A DNA stretch of 35,804 bases, from contig JALHPN010000079.1 in NCBI GenBank assembly GCA_022842465.1, positions 1 through 35,804 of the forward strand, given 5' to 3'. A program made the translations under genes and the position numbers. This document shows positions 7,750 through 14,723 of this stretch, in pieces (positions within the stretch are counted from its first letter, which is position 1; every line of letters begins with the position of its first letter). The notes under the pieces were generated by a model. That model searched no databases, had not been told where the DNA came from, and saw only the letters and a list, made by a program, of their open reading frames with translations. Source of the DNA: Polyangiaceae bacterium (GTDB taxonomy: Bacteria > Myxococcota_A > Polyangia > Polyangiales > Polyangiaceae).

Positions 7750-8946
7750 ATGAGGAGGAGCATCGCATGGCTCGGGCTCGGCGCGCTCATCGCCTGCGGC
7801 GGTGAGACGGGAGACGCGCCGGCTCCCCCCGCCTCGCCACCCGCACCCGCACCCGCACCCGCACCCGCACCCGCCGCACGCGCCTCCCGAGCCCTCCTCA
7901 CCGGGCGCGACTTCCCCGACCACGTCATCGCCCTCACCTGGGACGACGGGCCCGACGAGGGCACGCTCGATCTCGCGCGGTACCTCCAGCGCGAGCACGT
8001 CTCCGGCACGTTCTTCGTCGTGCACGACTGGGTGGAGAACGTCTCGCAGGAGCCCGGCCGCGGCCGCTCGGTCTTCGACACCGGCTTCCATCACCTCCCG
8101 GTGCTCGGACAGCTCACCGCGCTCGGCCACCGCGTCGGCAACCACACCGAGAACCACGTCCTCCTCACCGACGTGCCGCCCGACGTCGCCGCGAGGCAGA
8201 TCCTGGGCGCGCAGGCGCTCCTCGCCCCGTTCGAGCGCGACGAGCTGCGTCTCTTCCGGCCTCCCGGCGGCGCGTGGGGACCACGGACCGCCGACGCGCT
8301 CGCGGCCGCTCACGTGCTCGACGAGCTCGTCGGTCCGATCGGCTGGGACATCGATCGAAAAGACTGGGAGAGCTCGCTCTACTGCCGTTCGGACCATCCC
8401 ACGACGGAGTGCGAGCCGGGGCCGATCCCCGGAGAGCGGCGCGTGCGCGCGGAGGTCGTCGCGCGCCGCTACCTCGACAGCATCGTCGCGCGCGGGCGGG
8501 GCATCGTGCTCCTCCACGACCGTGTCGGGCACGTCCGCTCTCGGTATGCCTTCGAGATCGCGCGTCACCTCGTCCCCGCGCTCAAGGCGCAGGGGTTCGT
8601 GTTCGCGGCCCCCGTGCTCGCGTTCGGTCCGCTCCGGGCGCGCGTGGCGACGCTCGCCGGGGCGGTCGAGACCTCCCTCGCCCGCGTCCGCGGTGCCCCC
8701 GCCGCGATCGGCGAGCCGATCGGCGCCGGAGACCTGAACGGAGACGGACGACCGGACGTGTGCGGTCGCTCGGGCGCCAGCGTCTCCTGCGCGCTCGCGA
8801 CCGCCGACGGCTTTTCGCGCGCCACAGCGTGGGCCACGGCCGTCCCCGCCCGCGCGGCGCTCCGCCTCGTCGACGTGAACGCCGATGGCCGCGTCGATCT
8901 GTGCGCGACCGAGGCGGGCGTCGTCTCGTGCGCGCTCGCGCCCTGA
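7750..8946 (+). CDS. Polysaccharide deacetylase (NodB homology) lipoprotein with C-terminal VCBS-like repeats
   Basis: Metal-dependent carbohydrate esterase (CE4), predicted to remove acetyl groups from peptidoglycan or another N-acetylated glycan. The lipobox is clean: L-I-A-C16. A Pro/Ala linker of about 20 residues, encoded by a tandem hexamer, tethers the catalytic domain. CE4 motifs follow in order: TWDDGPD (D65-D66), HTENH (H132, H136), RPPGG (170-174), GWDID near 198 and LLHD (255-257). After residue 320 come two similar units, each with a DxNxDGRxD calcium-loop-like motif then VSCALA (about 328-350 and 374-397). These resemble FG-GAP/VCBS repeats. Starts at ATG 7750. It stands 51 bases after the peroxiredoxin. 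Family firm; substrate unknown. Confidence 0.92.
   Translation: MRRSIAWLGLGALIACGGETGDAPAPPASPPAPAPAPAPAPAARASRALLTGRDFPDHVIALTWDDGPDEGTLDLARYLQREHVSGTFFVVHDWVENVSQEPGRGRSVFDTGFHHLPVLGQLTALGHRVGNHTENHVLLTDVPPDVAARQILGAQALLAPFERDELRLFRPPGGAWGPRTADALAAAHVLDELVGPIGWDIDRKDWESSLYCRSDHPTTECEPGPIPGERRVRAEVVARRYLDSIVARGRGIVLLHDRVGHVRSRYAFEIARHLVPALKAQGFVFAAPVLAFGPLRARVATLAGAVETSLARVRGAPAAIGEPIGAGDLNGDGRPDVCGRSGASVSCALATADGFSRATAWATAVPARAALRLVDVNADGRVDLCATEAGVVSCALAP
7837..7872 (+). repeat. Tandem GCACCC hexamer encoding a Pro-Ala linker
   Basis: Five perfect head-to-tail copies of GCACCC at 7843-7872 follow one diverged copy at 7837-7842. They encode the alternating Ala-Pro linker of the deacetylase lipoprotein. 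Each copy adds exactly two codons, so copy-number change by slippage would alter linker length without a frameshift. Confidence 0.85.
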
Positions 8947-8977
8947 CGGACGGCTTCCTGAGCTAACCTCGCGCGCG

Positions 8978-9610
8978 ATGGGGCTTCTCTTCGCGCTCGG
9001 TTACGACCCGTTCCTCCGGCGGACGGAGGAGGCCTGTCTCGCAGAGTGGCGGCGTGAGGTGCTCGCGGACCTGTCGGGCGACGTCCTCGAGATCGGGGCA
9101 GGCACCGGCGCGAACCTCCGCCACTACCCCGATGCCGTCACGCGGCTCACCGTGTCCGAGCCGGACGCGCACATGCGACGCCGGCTCGAAGAGGCCGCGC
9201 GCGCCGCGACGACGCCGGCCCGCACGATCGTCGTGAGCGACGCGCCCTCCGAAGCGCTCCCGTTCGAGGCGGCGACGTTCGACGCCGCGGTGTCGACGCT
9301 CGTCCTCTGCACGGTCGCGCATCCCGACCGGACCCTCGCCGAGATCGCGCGCGTCCTCCGGCCGGGAGGGCGGCTCGCGTTCCTCGAGCACGTCGCCTCG
9401 GACACGGACCCCTCGCGGCTCGCCTGGCAGCGTCGCATCGAGCCCGTCTGGAAATGGCTCGCGGACGGATGCCGCCTCACGCGTCACACCCGCGAAGCGA
9501 TCGTCCGCGCCGGATTCACGATCGAGCGCGAGGTGCGTGCGAGCATGCGGAAGGCTCCCCCTTGGGTGAGGCCCACCGTGCGCGGGATCGCGCGGAAGGC
9601 GAGCGCGTGA
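8978..9610 (+). CDS. METTL7-like class I SAM-dependent methyltransferase (possible thiol S-methyltransferase)
   Basis: 210-residue methyltransferase. Motif I is VLEIGAGTGANLRHYP (about 36-51); the central block is STLVLCTVAHPDRTLAEI followed by RVLRPGGRLAFLEHV. The tail WQRRIEPVWKWLADGCRLTR resembles, from memory, the same region of animal METTL7A/B (TMT1A/B), which methylate small alkyl thiols. That resemblance makes thiol methylation a reasonable hypothesis; the generic alternative is a UbiE-like small-molecule methyltransferase. Start ATG 8978 was chosen because MGLLFALGYDPFLRRTEE begins the fold; upstream in-frame sequence overlaps the deacetylase gene in another frame. The stop overlaps the next gene's GTG (GTGA), indicating translational coupling. 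No membrane helix is seen, unlike the animal proteins. Confidence 0.85.
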   Translation: MGLLFALGYDPFLRRTEEACLAEWRREVLADLSGDVLEIGAGTGANLRHYPDAVTRLTVSEPDAHMRRRLEEAARAATTPARTIVVSDAPSEALPFEAATFDAAVSTLVLCTVAHPDRTLAEIARVLRPGGRLAFLEHVASDTDPSRLAWQRRIEPVWKWLADGCRLTRHTREAIVRAGFTIEREVRASMRKAPPWVRPTVRGIARKASA

Positions 9611-10647
9611 AGTCGGCGCTCCTCGGGCTCGCGCTCGCGTGCGCGGCGTGTGGTGGGCCGACCCCGCCCGCCTCTCCGGCGACGACGGGCGCCGACCCGG
9701 CCCAGCGGTTCGCCGACCTCGGCGCCTGCCCGCTGGCGGGCGGGGAGACGATCGAGGGGTGCCGGATCGGCTACCGGACCTATGGCACGCTCGATGCGAC
9801 GCGTTCGAACGCGGTGCTCTTCCCGACGTACTTCACGGGCACGAGCGCCGACCTCGTCGAGAGGGTCGTCGACGAGCTCGTCGACACCAAGCGCTTCTAC
9901 GTCGTGCTCGTGGACGCCCTCGGCAACGGGGTCTCGACGTCGCCTTCGAACAGCGCCACGCAGGCCCGGACGCGGTTTCCGCGCTTCACCGTCGACGACA
10001 TGGTCGAGGCCGAGCGGCGCCTCGTGGTCGACGTGCTCCGGATCCCGAAGCTCCACGCCGTGATGGGCATCTCGATGGGTGGCATGCAGGCGTACGCCTG
10101 GGGGGCGCGTCACCCGTCGCTCGTCGGAAAGGTCGTCTCGATCGCGGGGACCCCGTCGCAGACGTCGAGCGATCTCCTGCTCTGGAGCGCAGAGGTGGCC
10201 GCGATCGAGAGCGACGTCGCCTACGAGGGCGGCGCCTACCAGGGCAGGCCGTTCCTCCGCGCGCCCGTCTACATCCACGAGCTCCATCTCACGACGCCCG
10301 CGCATCGCGCGCGGGAGACGACGAGCGAGGCCTTCGCTGGATGGCGCGATGCGATGGCGAAGGCTTCCTACTTCGACTGGAACGACTGGGTGAGGCAGGC
10401 GCAGGCGATGATGGCGCACGACGTCGGTCGCGGCCTCGGAGGCCTCCCGGGCGTGGCGAAGCGCATCCCCGAGCTCCTCGTCGTCGTCGCCGAGCACGAT
10501 CAGATGGTGAACCCCGCTCCCTCCTTCGAGCTGGCGAAGCTGCGGCAGGCGGAGACGCTCGTGCTGCATGGCGACTGCGGCCACGCGGCGCCCAGCTGCG
10601 AGGCGGACGTCGTCAAGGCCCGCGTCCGCGCCTTCCTCGCGAAGTGA
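9607..10647 (+). CDS. MetX-like alpha/beta hydrolase, probable lipoprotein
   Basis: Alpha/beta hydrolase of the homoserine O-acetyltransferase (MetX) branch. Recognisable MetX-type blocks are YRTYGTLDATRSNAVLF, FYVVLVDALGNGVSTSPSN, RFTVDDMVEAERRLV and VMGISMGGMQAYAW. The catalytic triad candidates are S156 in GISMGG, D298 in AEHDQMVNP and H326 in DCGHAAP. The start is GTG 9607, overlapping the methyltransferase stop. It opens the hydrophobic leader KSALLGLALACAAC; C12 or C15 could be lipidated, though neither lipobox is ideal. A small Gly/Pro/Ala-rich linker follows. Export would be unusual for a methionine-pathway acetyltransferase, so I read it as an envelope esterase or acyltransferase with an unknown substrate. 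346 residues. Confidence 0.85.
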   Translation: MKSALLGLALACAACGGPTPPASPATTGADPAQRFADLGACPLAGGETIEGCRIGYRTYGTLDATRSNAVLFPTYFTGTSADLVERVVDELVDTKRFYVVLVDALGNGVSTSPSNSATQARTRFPRFTVDDMVEAERRLVVDVLRIPKLHAVMGISMGGMQAYAWGARHPSLVGKVVSIAGTPSQTSSDLLLWSAEVAAIESDVAYEGGAYQGRPFLRAPVYIHELHLTTPAHRARETTSEAFAGWRDAMAKASYFDWNDWVRQAQAMMAHDVGRGLGGLPGVAKRIPELLVVVAEHDQMVNPAPSFELAKLRQAETLVLHGDCGHAAPSCEADVVKARVRAFLAK

Positions 10648-10670
10648 GGGGAGCGTGCTAGACGGAGGGC

Positions 10671-11627
10671 ATGGGTCAGCTCATCGACGGCGCGTGGAAG
10701 GCAGGCTGGTACGACCCCGACGCGAAGGGGGCCTTCCGGCGACCGGCCACCAAGTTCCGCGCGAAGGTATCGAGCGACGGGAGCACGCCCTTCGCGCCCG
10801 AGGCCGGGCGATATCACCTCTACGTCTCGTACGCGTGCCCGTGGGCGCACCGGACGCTCATCATGCGCGCGCTACGCGGCCTCGAGGGCGCGATCTCCGT
10901 CACGGTGGTCGATCCGAAGATGAGCGACGAAGGATGGTCGTTCGAGGCGAGTGACCCCGATCCAGAGGCGCCGAGCACGTACCTGCGCGAGGTCTACCTC
11001 CGCGCCGCGCCGCGATATACGGGCCGCGTGACGGTGCCGATCCTCTGGGACACCTCGGAGAAGACCATCGTCAACAACGAGTCGCGGGAGGTGATGCGCA
11101 TGCTCGACACGCAGTTCGACGCCCTCGCGACGAACGAGACCTCCTACGCGCCGCCCGAGCTCCGCGCGCGGATCGACGAGACCCTCGACGCGATCTACGA
11201 GCCGATCAACAACGGCGTCTACCGCGCCGGCTTCGCGACGAGCCAGGCTGCGTACGAGACCGCGTGTCGCGAGCTCTTCACCGCCCTCGATCACTGGGAC
11301 GGCGTCCTCGGACGGCAGCGCTACCTCTGTGGCGACGCGCTCACCGAGGCCGACGTCGCGATGTTCACGACGCTGCTCCGCTTCGACGTCGTCTACCACG
11401 CACACTTCAAGTGCAACCTGCGTCGCATCCAGGACTACCCGAACCTCTCGGGGTACCTTCGCGAGATCTACCAGCTGCCGCTCGTCCGTCCGACCTGCCG
11501 GCTCGATCACATCAAGGTTCACTACTACTGGAGCCAGACGACGGTGAACCCGCACCGCGTCGTTCCGCTCGGTCCCCCGCTCGACTACCTCGAGGTGCCG
11601 CACGAGCGCGGCCGCTCGTCCTCGTAG
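10671..11627 (+). CDS. Xi-class glutathione S-transferase (glutathionyl-hydroquinone reductase family)
   Basis: 318-residue cytosolic enzyme predicted to remove glutathione from glutathionyl-hydroquinones, using a catalytic Cys. The active-site motif is C56-P-W-A-H-R, exactly the xi-class signature. Flanking family blocks are NNESREVMRML, YEPINNGVYRAGFATSQ, RYLCGDALTEADVAMFTTLLRFD and the C-terminal YWSQTTVNPHRVVPLGP. The ATG at 10671 has a good Shine-Dalgarno (GGAGGG) 1-6 bases upstream. The last 43 bases overlap the 3' end of the convergent second GST gene. This implies use of glutathione or a compatible thiol in this organism. Very confident on family. Confidence 0.95.
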   Translation: MGQLIDGAWKAGWYDPDAKGAFRRPATKFRAKVSSDGSTPFAPEAGRYHLYVSYACPWAHRTLIMRALRGLEGAISVTVVDPKMSDEGWSFEASDPDPEAPSTYLREVYLRAAPRYTGRVTVPILWDTSEKTIVNNESREVMRMLDTQFDALATNETSYAPPELRARIDETLDAIYEPINNGVYRAGFATSQAAYETACRELFTALDHWDGVLGRQRYLCGDALTEADVAMFTTLLRFDVVYHAHFKCNLRRIQDYPNLSGYLREIYQLPLVRPTCRLDHIKVHYYWSQTTVNPHRVVPLGPPLDYLEVPHERGRSSS

Positions 11628-12346
11628 AGCGACATCGCATAGGCGCCCGCGCGCGTCGCGCGGAGCCGCTCGAAGAGCTCGCGCGCGGAAGCGGGCAGGC
11701 GCGCGTAGGGGCACAGGCGCTCCTCGACCGCAGGCGTGAAGAGCACGGGGCCGGCGAGGGAAGCGAACGTCACGTCGGCAGCCGTGAACACGTCTCCGAC
11801 GAGGCGCCCTGTCTGCTCGAGCCGGGCCCCGGCGTCCGCGAAGGCGCGCTCGAGCGCCGCCATGGACCGCGCGTAGCCGGCGTCGTCGATGCGGAGGCCG
11901 CGGCGGATGGCCTTGGCCATCGCCCGGTGGCCTGCGGCCGTGACGCTCCGCTCCCAGCTCCGCGCGCTCCGCGCGAGCACATGCCGCATGAGGTCGTGAT
12001 CGGGGAGGAGCTGGTAGTACGCGACACGCCGCGCCGCGGGACCGAGGGTGCGATCGAGGTCGGCGACGTAGCGCGTGAGCGTCTCGTCGAGGTCGGACGG
12101 CCAGAGCTTCGGCGCACCGGACGTCGCGTGAGCGTCGGCCCATCGGAGGATCGCGCTCGAGCCGACGACCGCGCGGCCGTCCTCGGGGACGAGGATGGGC
12201 ACCTGGCGCTGTCCGCTGGCGGAGAGCGCAGCGGCCCAGGCGAGGAGCGGCGCGTGCGCCTCTTCCTCGTACGCGAGCCCCGCGTGGTCGAGCCCCCAGC
12301 GCGCCTTCTCGCAGAAGTGGCTGAAGCCGATCGTCACGAGGCGCAT
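11585..12346 (-). CDS. Glutathione S-transferase family protein
   Basis: 253 residues with a thioredoxin-like GST N-domain (MRLVTIGFSHFCEKARWGLDHAG, C12 near the active site). The cis-Pro block is QVPILVPEDGRAVVGSSAIL, and the all-helical C-domain includes LVGDVFTAADVTFASLAGP. It is shorter and less conserved than the xi-class neighbour and lacks CPWAHR. Substrate is unknown; disulfide reduction or detoxification is plausible. The start ATG 12346 lies inside the end of the TrmY gene (13-base overlap), so the two form a minus-strand operon. Its 3' end overlaps the convergent xi-GST by 43 bases. Confidence 0.88.
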   Translation of the reverse strand: MRLVTIGFSHFCEKARWGLDHAGLAYEEEAHAPLLAWAAALSASGQRQVPILVPEDGRAVVGSSAILRWADAHATSGAPKLWPSDLDETLTRYVADLDRTLGPAARRVAYYQLLPDHDLMRHVLARSARSWERSVTAAGHRAMAKAIRRGLRIDDAGYARSMAALERAFADAGARLEQTGRLVGDVFTAADVTFASLAGPVLFTPAVEERLCPYARLPASARELFERLRATRAGAYAMSLYEDERPRSCGTSR

Positions 12347-12972
12347 CGTGGCCTCGCGTCGCGTCGGTCGAGCTCGTTGGCGAGGATCGTGACGACGTCC
12401 TCCGCGTGGAGGCTGCGGGGGCCGACCGAGAGCGGCGTCGCGCCGAGCCTCGCGAGGTGCGCCCGCGTCGCCTCGTCGAAGCCGGTCGGATCGCCGAGGA
12501 CGAAGCCGACCCTCGCCCGGTCGATCTCCGCCTCGGCTCGCACGTCGGCTCCGCCCTCCTCGAGGACGAAGAGGACATCCGCGCGGGCGTCCGAGAGCGC
12601 GACGTCGAGGTCCCCCTTCGCGACGGCGACGCCGTGGCGGAGGACGGTGAACCCCCGCGCGCCGTCGTCCGTCGTCGCGAGGGCCTTCTGGAGGAGCACC
12701 GCCATGCTCCGCTCGTCAGGCCGGAGGAATTTCGCCGCCGCGCCTTCCACCCGCAGGACGCGCGGCGCTCTCGGTCCGCCGCGGAGGACGAGGTAGGCGA
12801 CGACGTCCTGCCTCACGCCGTGCGAGACGAGCAGCGCGGCGCGTAGGGCGCGCGCGAGGACGTCGAGGCGGCCGCTCGTGGAGGGCAGATCGTCCAGGCG
12901 GAAGTCCCCCGACGCCTCGGCCCGGCCGCCGACGAGGACGAAGCTTCTCCGGCATCCGGCTGGCTGGATCAT
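12334..12972 (-). CDS. trmY: TrmY-like tRNA pseudouridine-54 N1-methyltransferase homologue (COG1901)
   Basis: SPOUT methyltransferase; archaeal TrmY makes N1-methylpseudouridine at tRNA position 54. Line by line it follows M. jannaschii TrmY as I remember it. RSFVLVGGRAEASGDFRLDDLP opens it, then SGRLDVLARALRAALLVSHGVRQDVVAYLVL, VEGAAAKFLRPDERSMAVLLQKAL, the SAM-side FVLGDPTGFDE, and finally LSVGPRSLHAEDVVTILANELDRR. 212 residues from ATG 12972; an in-frame ATG at 12990 is possible. Bacterial members of this family are known but sparse and their substrate is not settled, so the tRNA role is family inference. Downstream GST overlaps it by 13 bases. The gene is divergent from the lipoprotein at 13037, with 64 bases between. 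Confidence 0.88.
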   Translation of the reverse strand: MIQPAGCRRSFVLVGGRAEASGDFRLDDLPSTSGRLDVLARALRAALLVSHGVRQDVVAYLVLRGGPRAPRVLRVEGAAAKFLRPDERSMAVLLQKALATTDDGARGFTVLRHGVAVAKGDLDVALSDARADVLFVLEEGGADVRAEAEIDRARVGFVLGDPTGFDEATRAHLARLGATPLSVGPRSLHAEDVVTILANELDRRDARPRCAS

Positions 12973-13036
12973 GCTCTCGGCTTCGTGCATCGTACGGACG
13001 TCGCGGACCGAGCCTCGAATACTCGTGCGAAACCCG

Positions 13037-13714
13037 ATGCGCAACGGCGTCCTTCCTGGCCTCGCCCCTTTCCTCCTTCCGCTCGCCACCGCGGCGTGTG
13101 AGCCCCCGCGGCCGCCTGCCGTGCCGGCCCCTGCCGCGGCGACCGAGGGGGAAGAGGACGTGGCCTTCCTCCGCAGTGAGAAGCTCGACGAGGACGTCCA
13201 GGAGCTCGTCGTCCGGGCGTTCGGCGCCGACGTGGTGTTCACCTTCGACGTGAGCGCGCGGGCGCCGCTCGACGCCATCACGCGTGCGCGCTTCCGCGAG
13301 CGCGGCGTCTCGATCGAGGGCGGAGACGAGGCGGATCGCTCCCGGCTCTACCGCGTCGAGGCGAAGGCCTCCGCGCTCGGCGTCCTCACCGGCGACGAGC
13401 GCGTCCGCGCCGTGCGCTGCGCGCCTCCGCCGCTCCCAAACGGGCCGCTCCCAGACGAGGACGCCTGGCGCAAGAAGCTCGAGCGCGACGTTCGCACGAT
13501 CGTCGGGGCGAAGAGCACGTGCTGGTTCGAGGTGACGATACGGTTCGGCAAGGAGCCGCCGGCGGGAGAGCGCGCCTACTTCGAGGAGCACGGCGTCGTC
13601 GTCCTCGGCTGGAGCGCCGACGACGCAATCGCGTGGGTTCCTGTCGGGTTCCTCCCGTGGGTCGCGCTCCGTTCGAGCGTCGCCTTCGTGGAGGTCCGGC
13701 GGAATTTTCGGTGA
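13037..13714 (+). CDS. Lipoprotein with two similar ferredoxin-like repeats, unknown function
   Basis: 225 residues from ATG 13037 (GTG 13025 is an alternative). The leader MRNGVLPGLAPFLLPLATAAC ends in a plausible Cys lipid site, followed by a Pro-rich spacer. The mature part appears duplicated. Unit 1 runs from VVFTFDVSARAPLD through RFRERGVSIEGG to the end of GDERVRAV. Unit 2 runs from CWFEVTIRFGKEPP through YFEEHGVVVLGW to SSVAFVEVRR. Both share a pattern of strand, helix ending in a ...E-(R/H)-GV turn, strand, helix and strand, reminiscent of ferredoxin-like or inhibitor-I9-type folds. This is my reading by eye. No enzyme motif is seen. Envelope location is inferred from the lipobox. The gene ends in a clear hairpin at 13717. 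Confidence 0.7.
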   Translation: MRNGVLPGLAPFLLPLATAACEPPRPPAVPAPAAATEGEEDVAFLRSEKLDEDVQELVVRAFGADVVFTFDVSARAPLDAITRARFRERGVSIEGGDEADRSRLYRVEAKASALGVLTGDERVRAVRCAPPPLPNGPLPDEDAWRKKLERDVRTIVGAKSTCWFEVTIRFGKEPPAGERAYFEEHGVVVLGWSADDAIAWVPVGFLPWVALRSSVAFVEVRRNFR

Positions 13715-13716
13715 CG

Positions 13717-13736
13717 GGCAGGGAGATCACCCTGCC
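13717..13736 (+). terminator. Stem-loop after the duplicated-domain lipoprotein gene
   Basis: GGCAGGG (13717-13723) and CCCTGCC (13730-13736) form a perfect 7-bp stem with the 6-base loop AGATCA, starting 3 bases after the stop codon. There is no T-run. It may act as a terminator or an mRNA 3'-end stabiliser. Confidence 0.55.
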
Positions 13737-13743
13737 TCCCACC

Positions 13744-13783
13744 TGATCTGGGAAGGTCCTCGCTTTCGGAGAGACCCAGATCA
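13744..13783. promoter_or_regulatory. Second long inverted repeat upstream of the VanY-like gene
   Basis: TGATCTGGG (13744-13752) is perfectly complementary to CCCAGATCA (13775-13783). The 22-base centre contains further short complementarity. It begins 8 bases after the preceding hairpin and shares the sequence AGATCACC with that hairpin's loop. It could be a tandem terminator, a structured 5' leader of the gene at 13905, or an operator. Confidence 0.45.
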
Positions 13784-13904
13784 CCGGCGATCGAGGCGCG
13801 CCGTCCGGGGTGGTGTTGCGCACGTCCGGCGCACATTCGCGCGAGAGAACGGCGCGGTGTTGCGCGCGGGGCGACATGGCTCGGGCCTTGCGGAAGCCCA
13901 TGTC

Positions 13905-14696
13905 ATGCTCCTCAAGAAGCTCTTTCTCCTCTCGATGATCGCGGGTGTGACGGCCGCCGTCGGCCTCCCGGGCTGCGCTGCCGAGACAGGCGACGAGGAG
14001 GACGAGGACTACGAAGAGGAGCCGCAGGTCGACACGAGCGAGGAAGCTCTCCGGAGCGGGGTGAGCTGCGCGGAGAAGGCGGCGACCGGCTACAACCGCG
14101 GCAGCGCGTACGCGATGAAGGTCGTGACCGTCGGCGGCAAGTCGACCGCGAAGCCGACGGCACACGCGTTCCTGAAGCTCCAGGCCGCCGCCGACCGCGC
14201 CGGCGTGTCGCTCTCGATCAACAGCGGGTTCCGCACGATGGCGGAGCAGCAGCGCCTCTACGACTGCTACCGGACGAAGAGGTGCAACAACGGCAACCTC
14301 GCCGCGCGTCCGGGCTTCTCGAATCACCAGAACGGACGCGCGCTCGATCTCGCGACGTCGAACTGGGGGTGGGTACGCTCGAACGCGCCGAAGTTCGGCT
14401 TCCGCGCGACGGTGCCGAGCGAGCGATGGCACTGGGAGTTCTCCGGTGCGGACCCGGGCGGGCCCTGCTCCGGCGGGAGCACCGCGCCGGCGGCGAGCCC
14501 CGACGGCGCCGACGATGCGGAGCCGACCGGCGGCGGCTGCCGCTCGGCGACGCTCGGCAAGGACGTCGCCGAGGGCGCGTGCGTCCAGGCCGAGTCGAAC
14601 GAGGCGTACTACCAGTGCCACGAGGGCAAGTGGTACCGAGGCGTCACGAACGGCAAGGGACCCTACGGCACTTGCACGTCGTCGCACGCTCTCTGA
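13905..14696 (+). CDS. VanY-like D-Ala-D-Ala carboxypeptidase (peptidase M15) lipoprotein with Cys-rich tail
   Basis: 263-residue lipoprotein: leader MLLKKLFLLSMIAGVTAAVG, lipobox L-P-G-C24, then a strongly acidic linker (about residues 30-48). The M15 domain shows SINSGFRTMAEQQRLYDCY, SNHQNGRALDLA (zinc ligand candidates H141, D148) and SERWHWEF (E173 general base, H176 ligand), the order seen in VanY and related L,D- or D,D-peptidases. It should trim peptidoglycan stem peptides in the periplasm. After residue 180 a Gly/Ser/Ala linker leads to a tail with five Cys (GGCRS, EGACVQAES, YYQCHEGKWYRG, YGTCTSS), probably a small disulfide-bonded module. ATG 13905 fits the signal peptide. GACATGG at 13873-13879 and CCATGTC at 13898-13904 form an inverted repeat ending at the start codon. 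Confidence 0.88.
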   Translation: MLLKKLFLLSMIAGVTAAVGLPGCAAETGDEEDEDYEEEPQVDTSEEALRSGVSCAEKAATGYNRGSAYAMKVVTVGGKSTAKPTAHAFLKLQAAADRAGVSLSINSGFRTMAEQQRLYDCYRTKRCNNGNLAARPGFSNHQNGRALDLATSNWGWVRSNAPKFGFRATVPSERWHWEFSGADPGGPCSGGSTAPAASPDGADDAEPTGGGCRSATLGKDVAEGACVQAESNEAYYQCHEGKWYRGVTNGKGPYGTCTSSHAL

Positions 14697-14723
14697 CGGG
14701 ACGTCTCCCTTCGGCCATCGCGG

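Noticed and set aside
7837..7872. Tandem hexamer as a possible CRISPR or regulatory repeat
   Set aside because: Units are 6 bases with no spacers, inside the coding frame, and encode a Pro-Ala linker.
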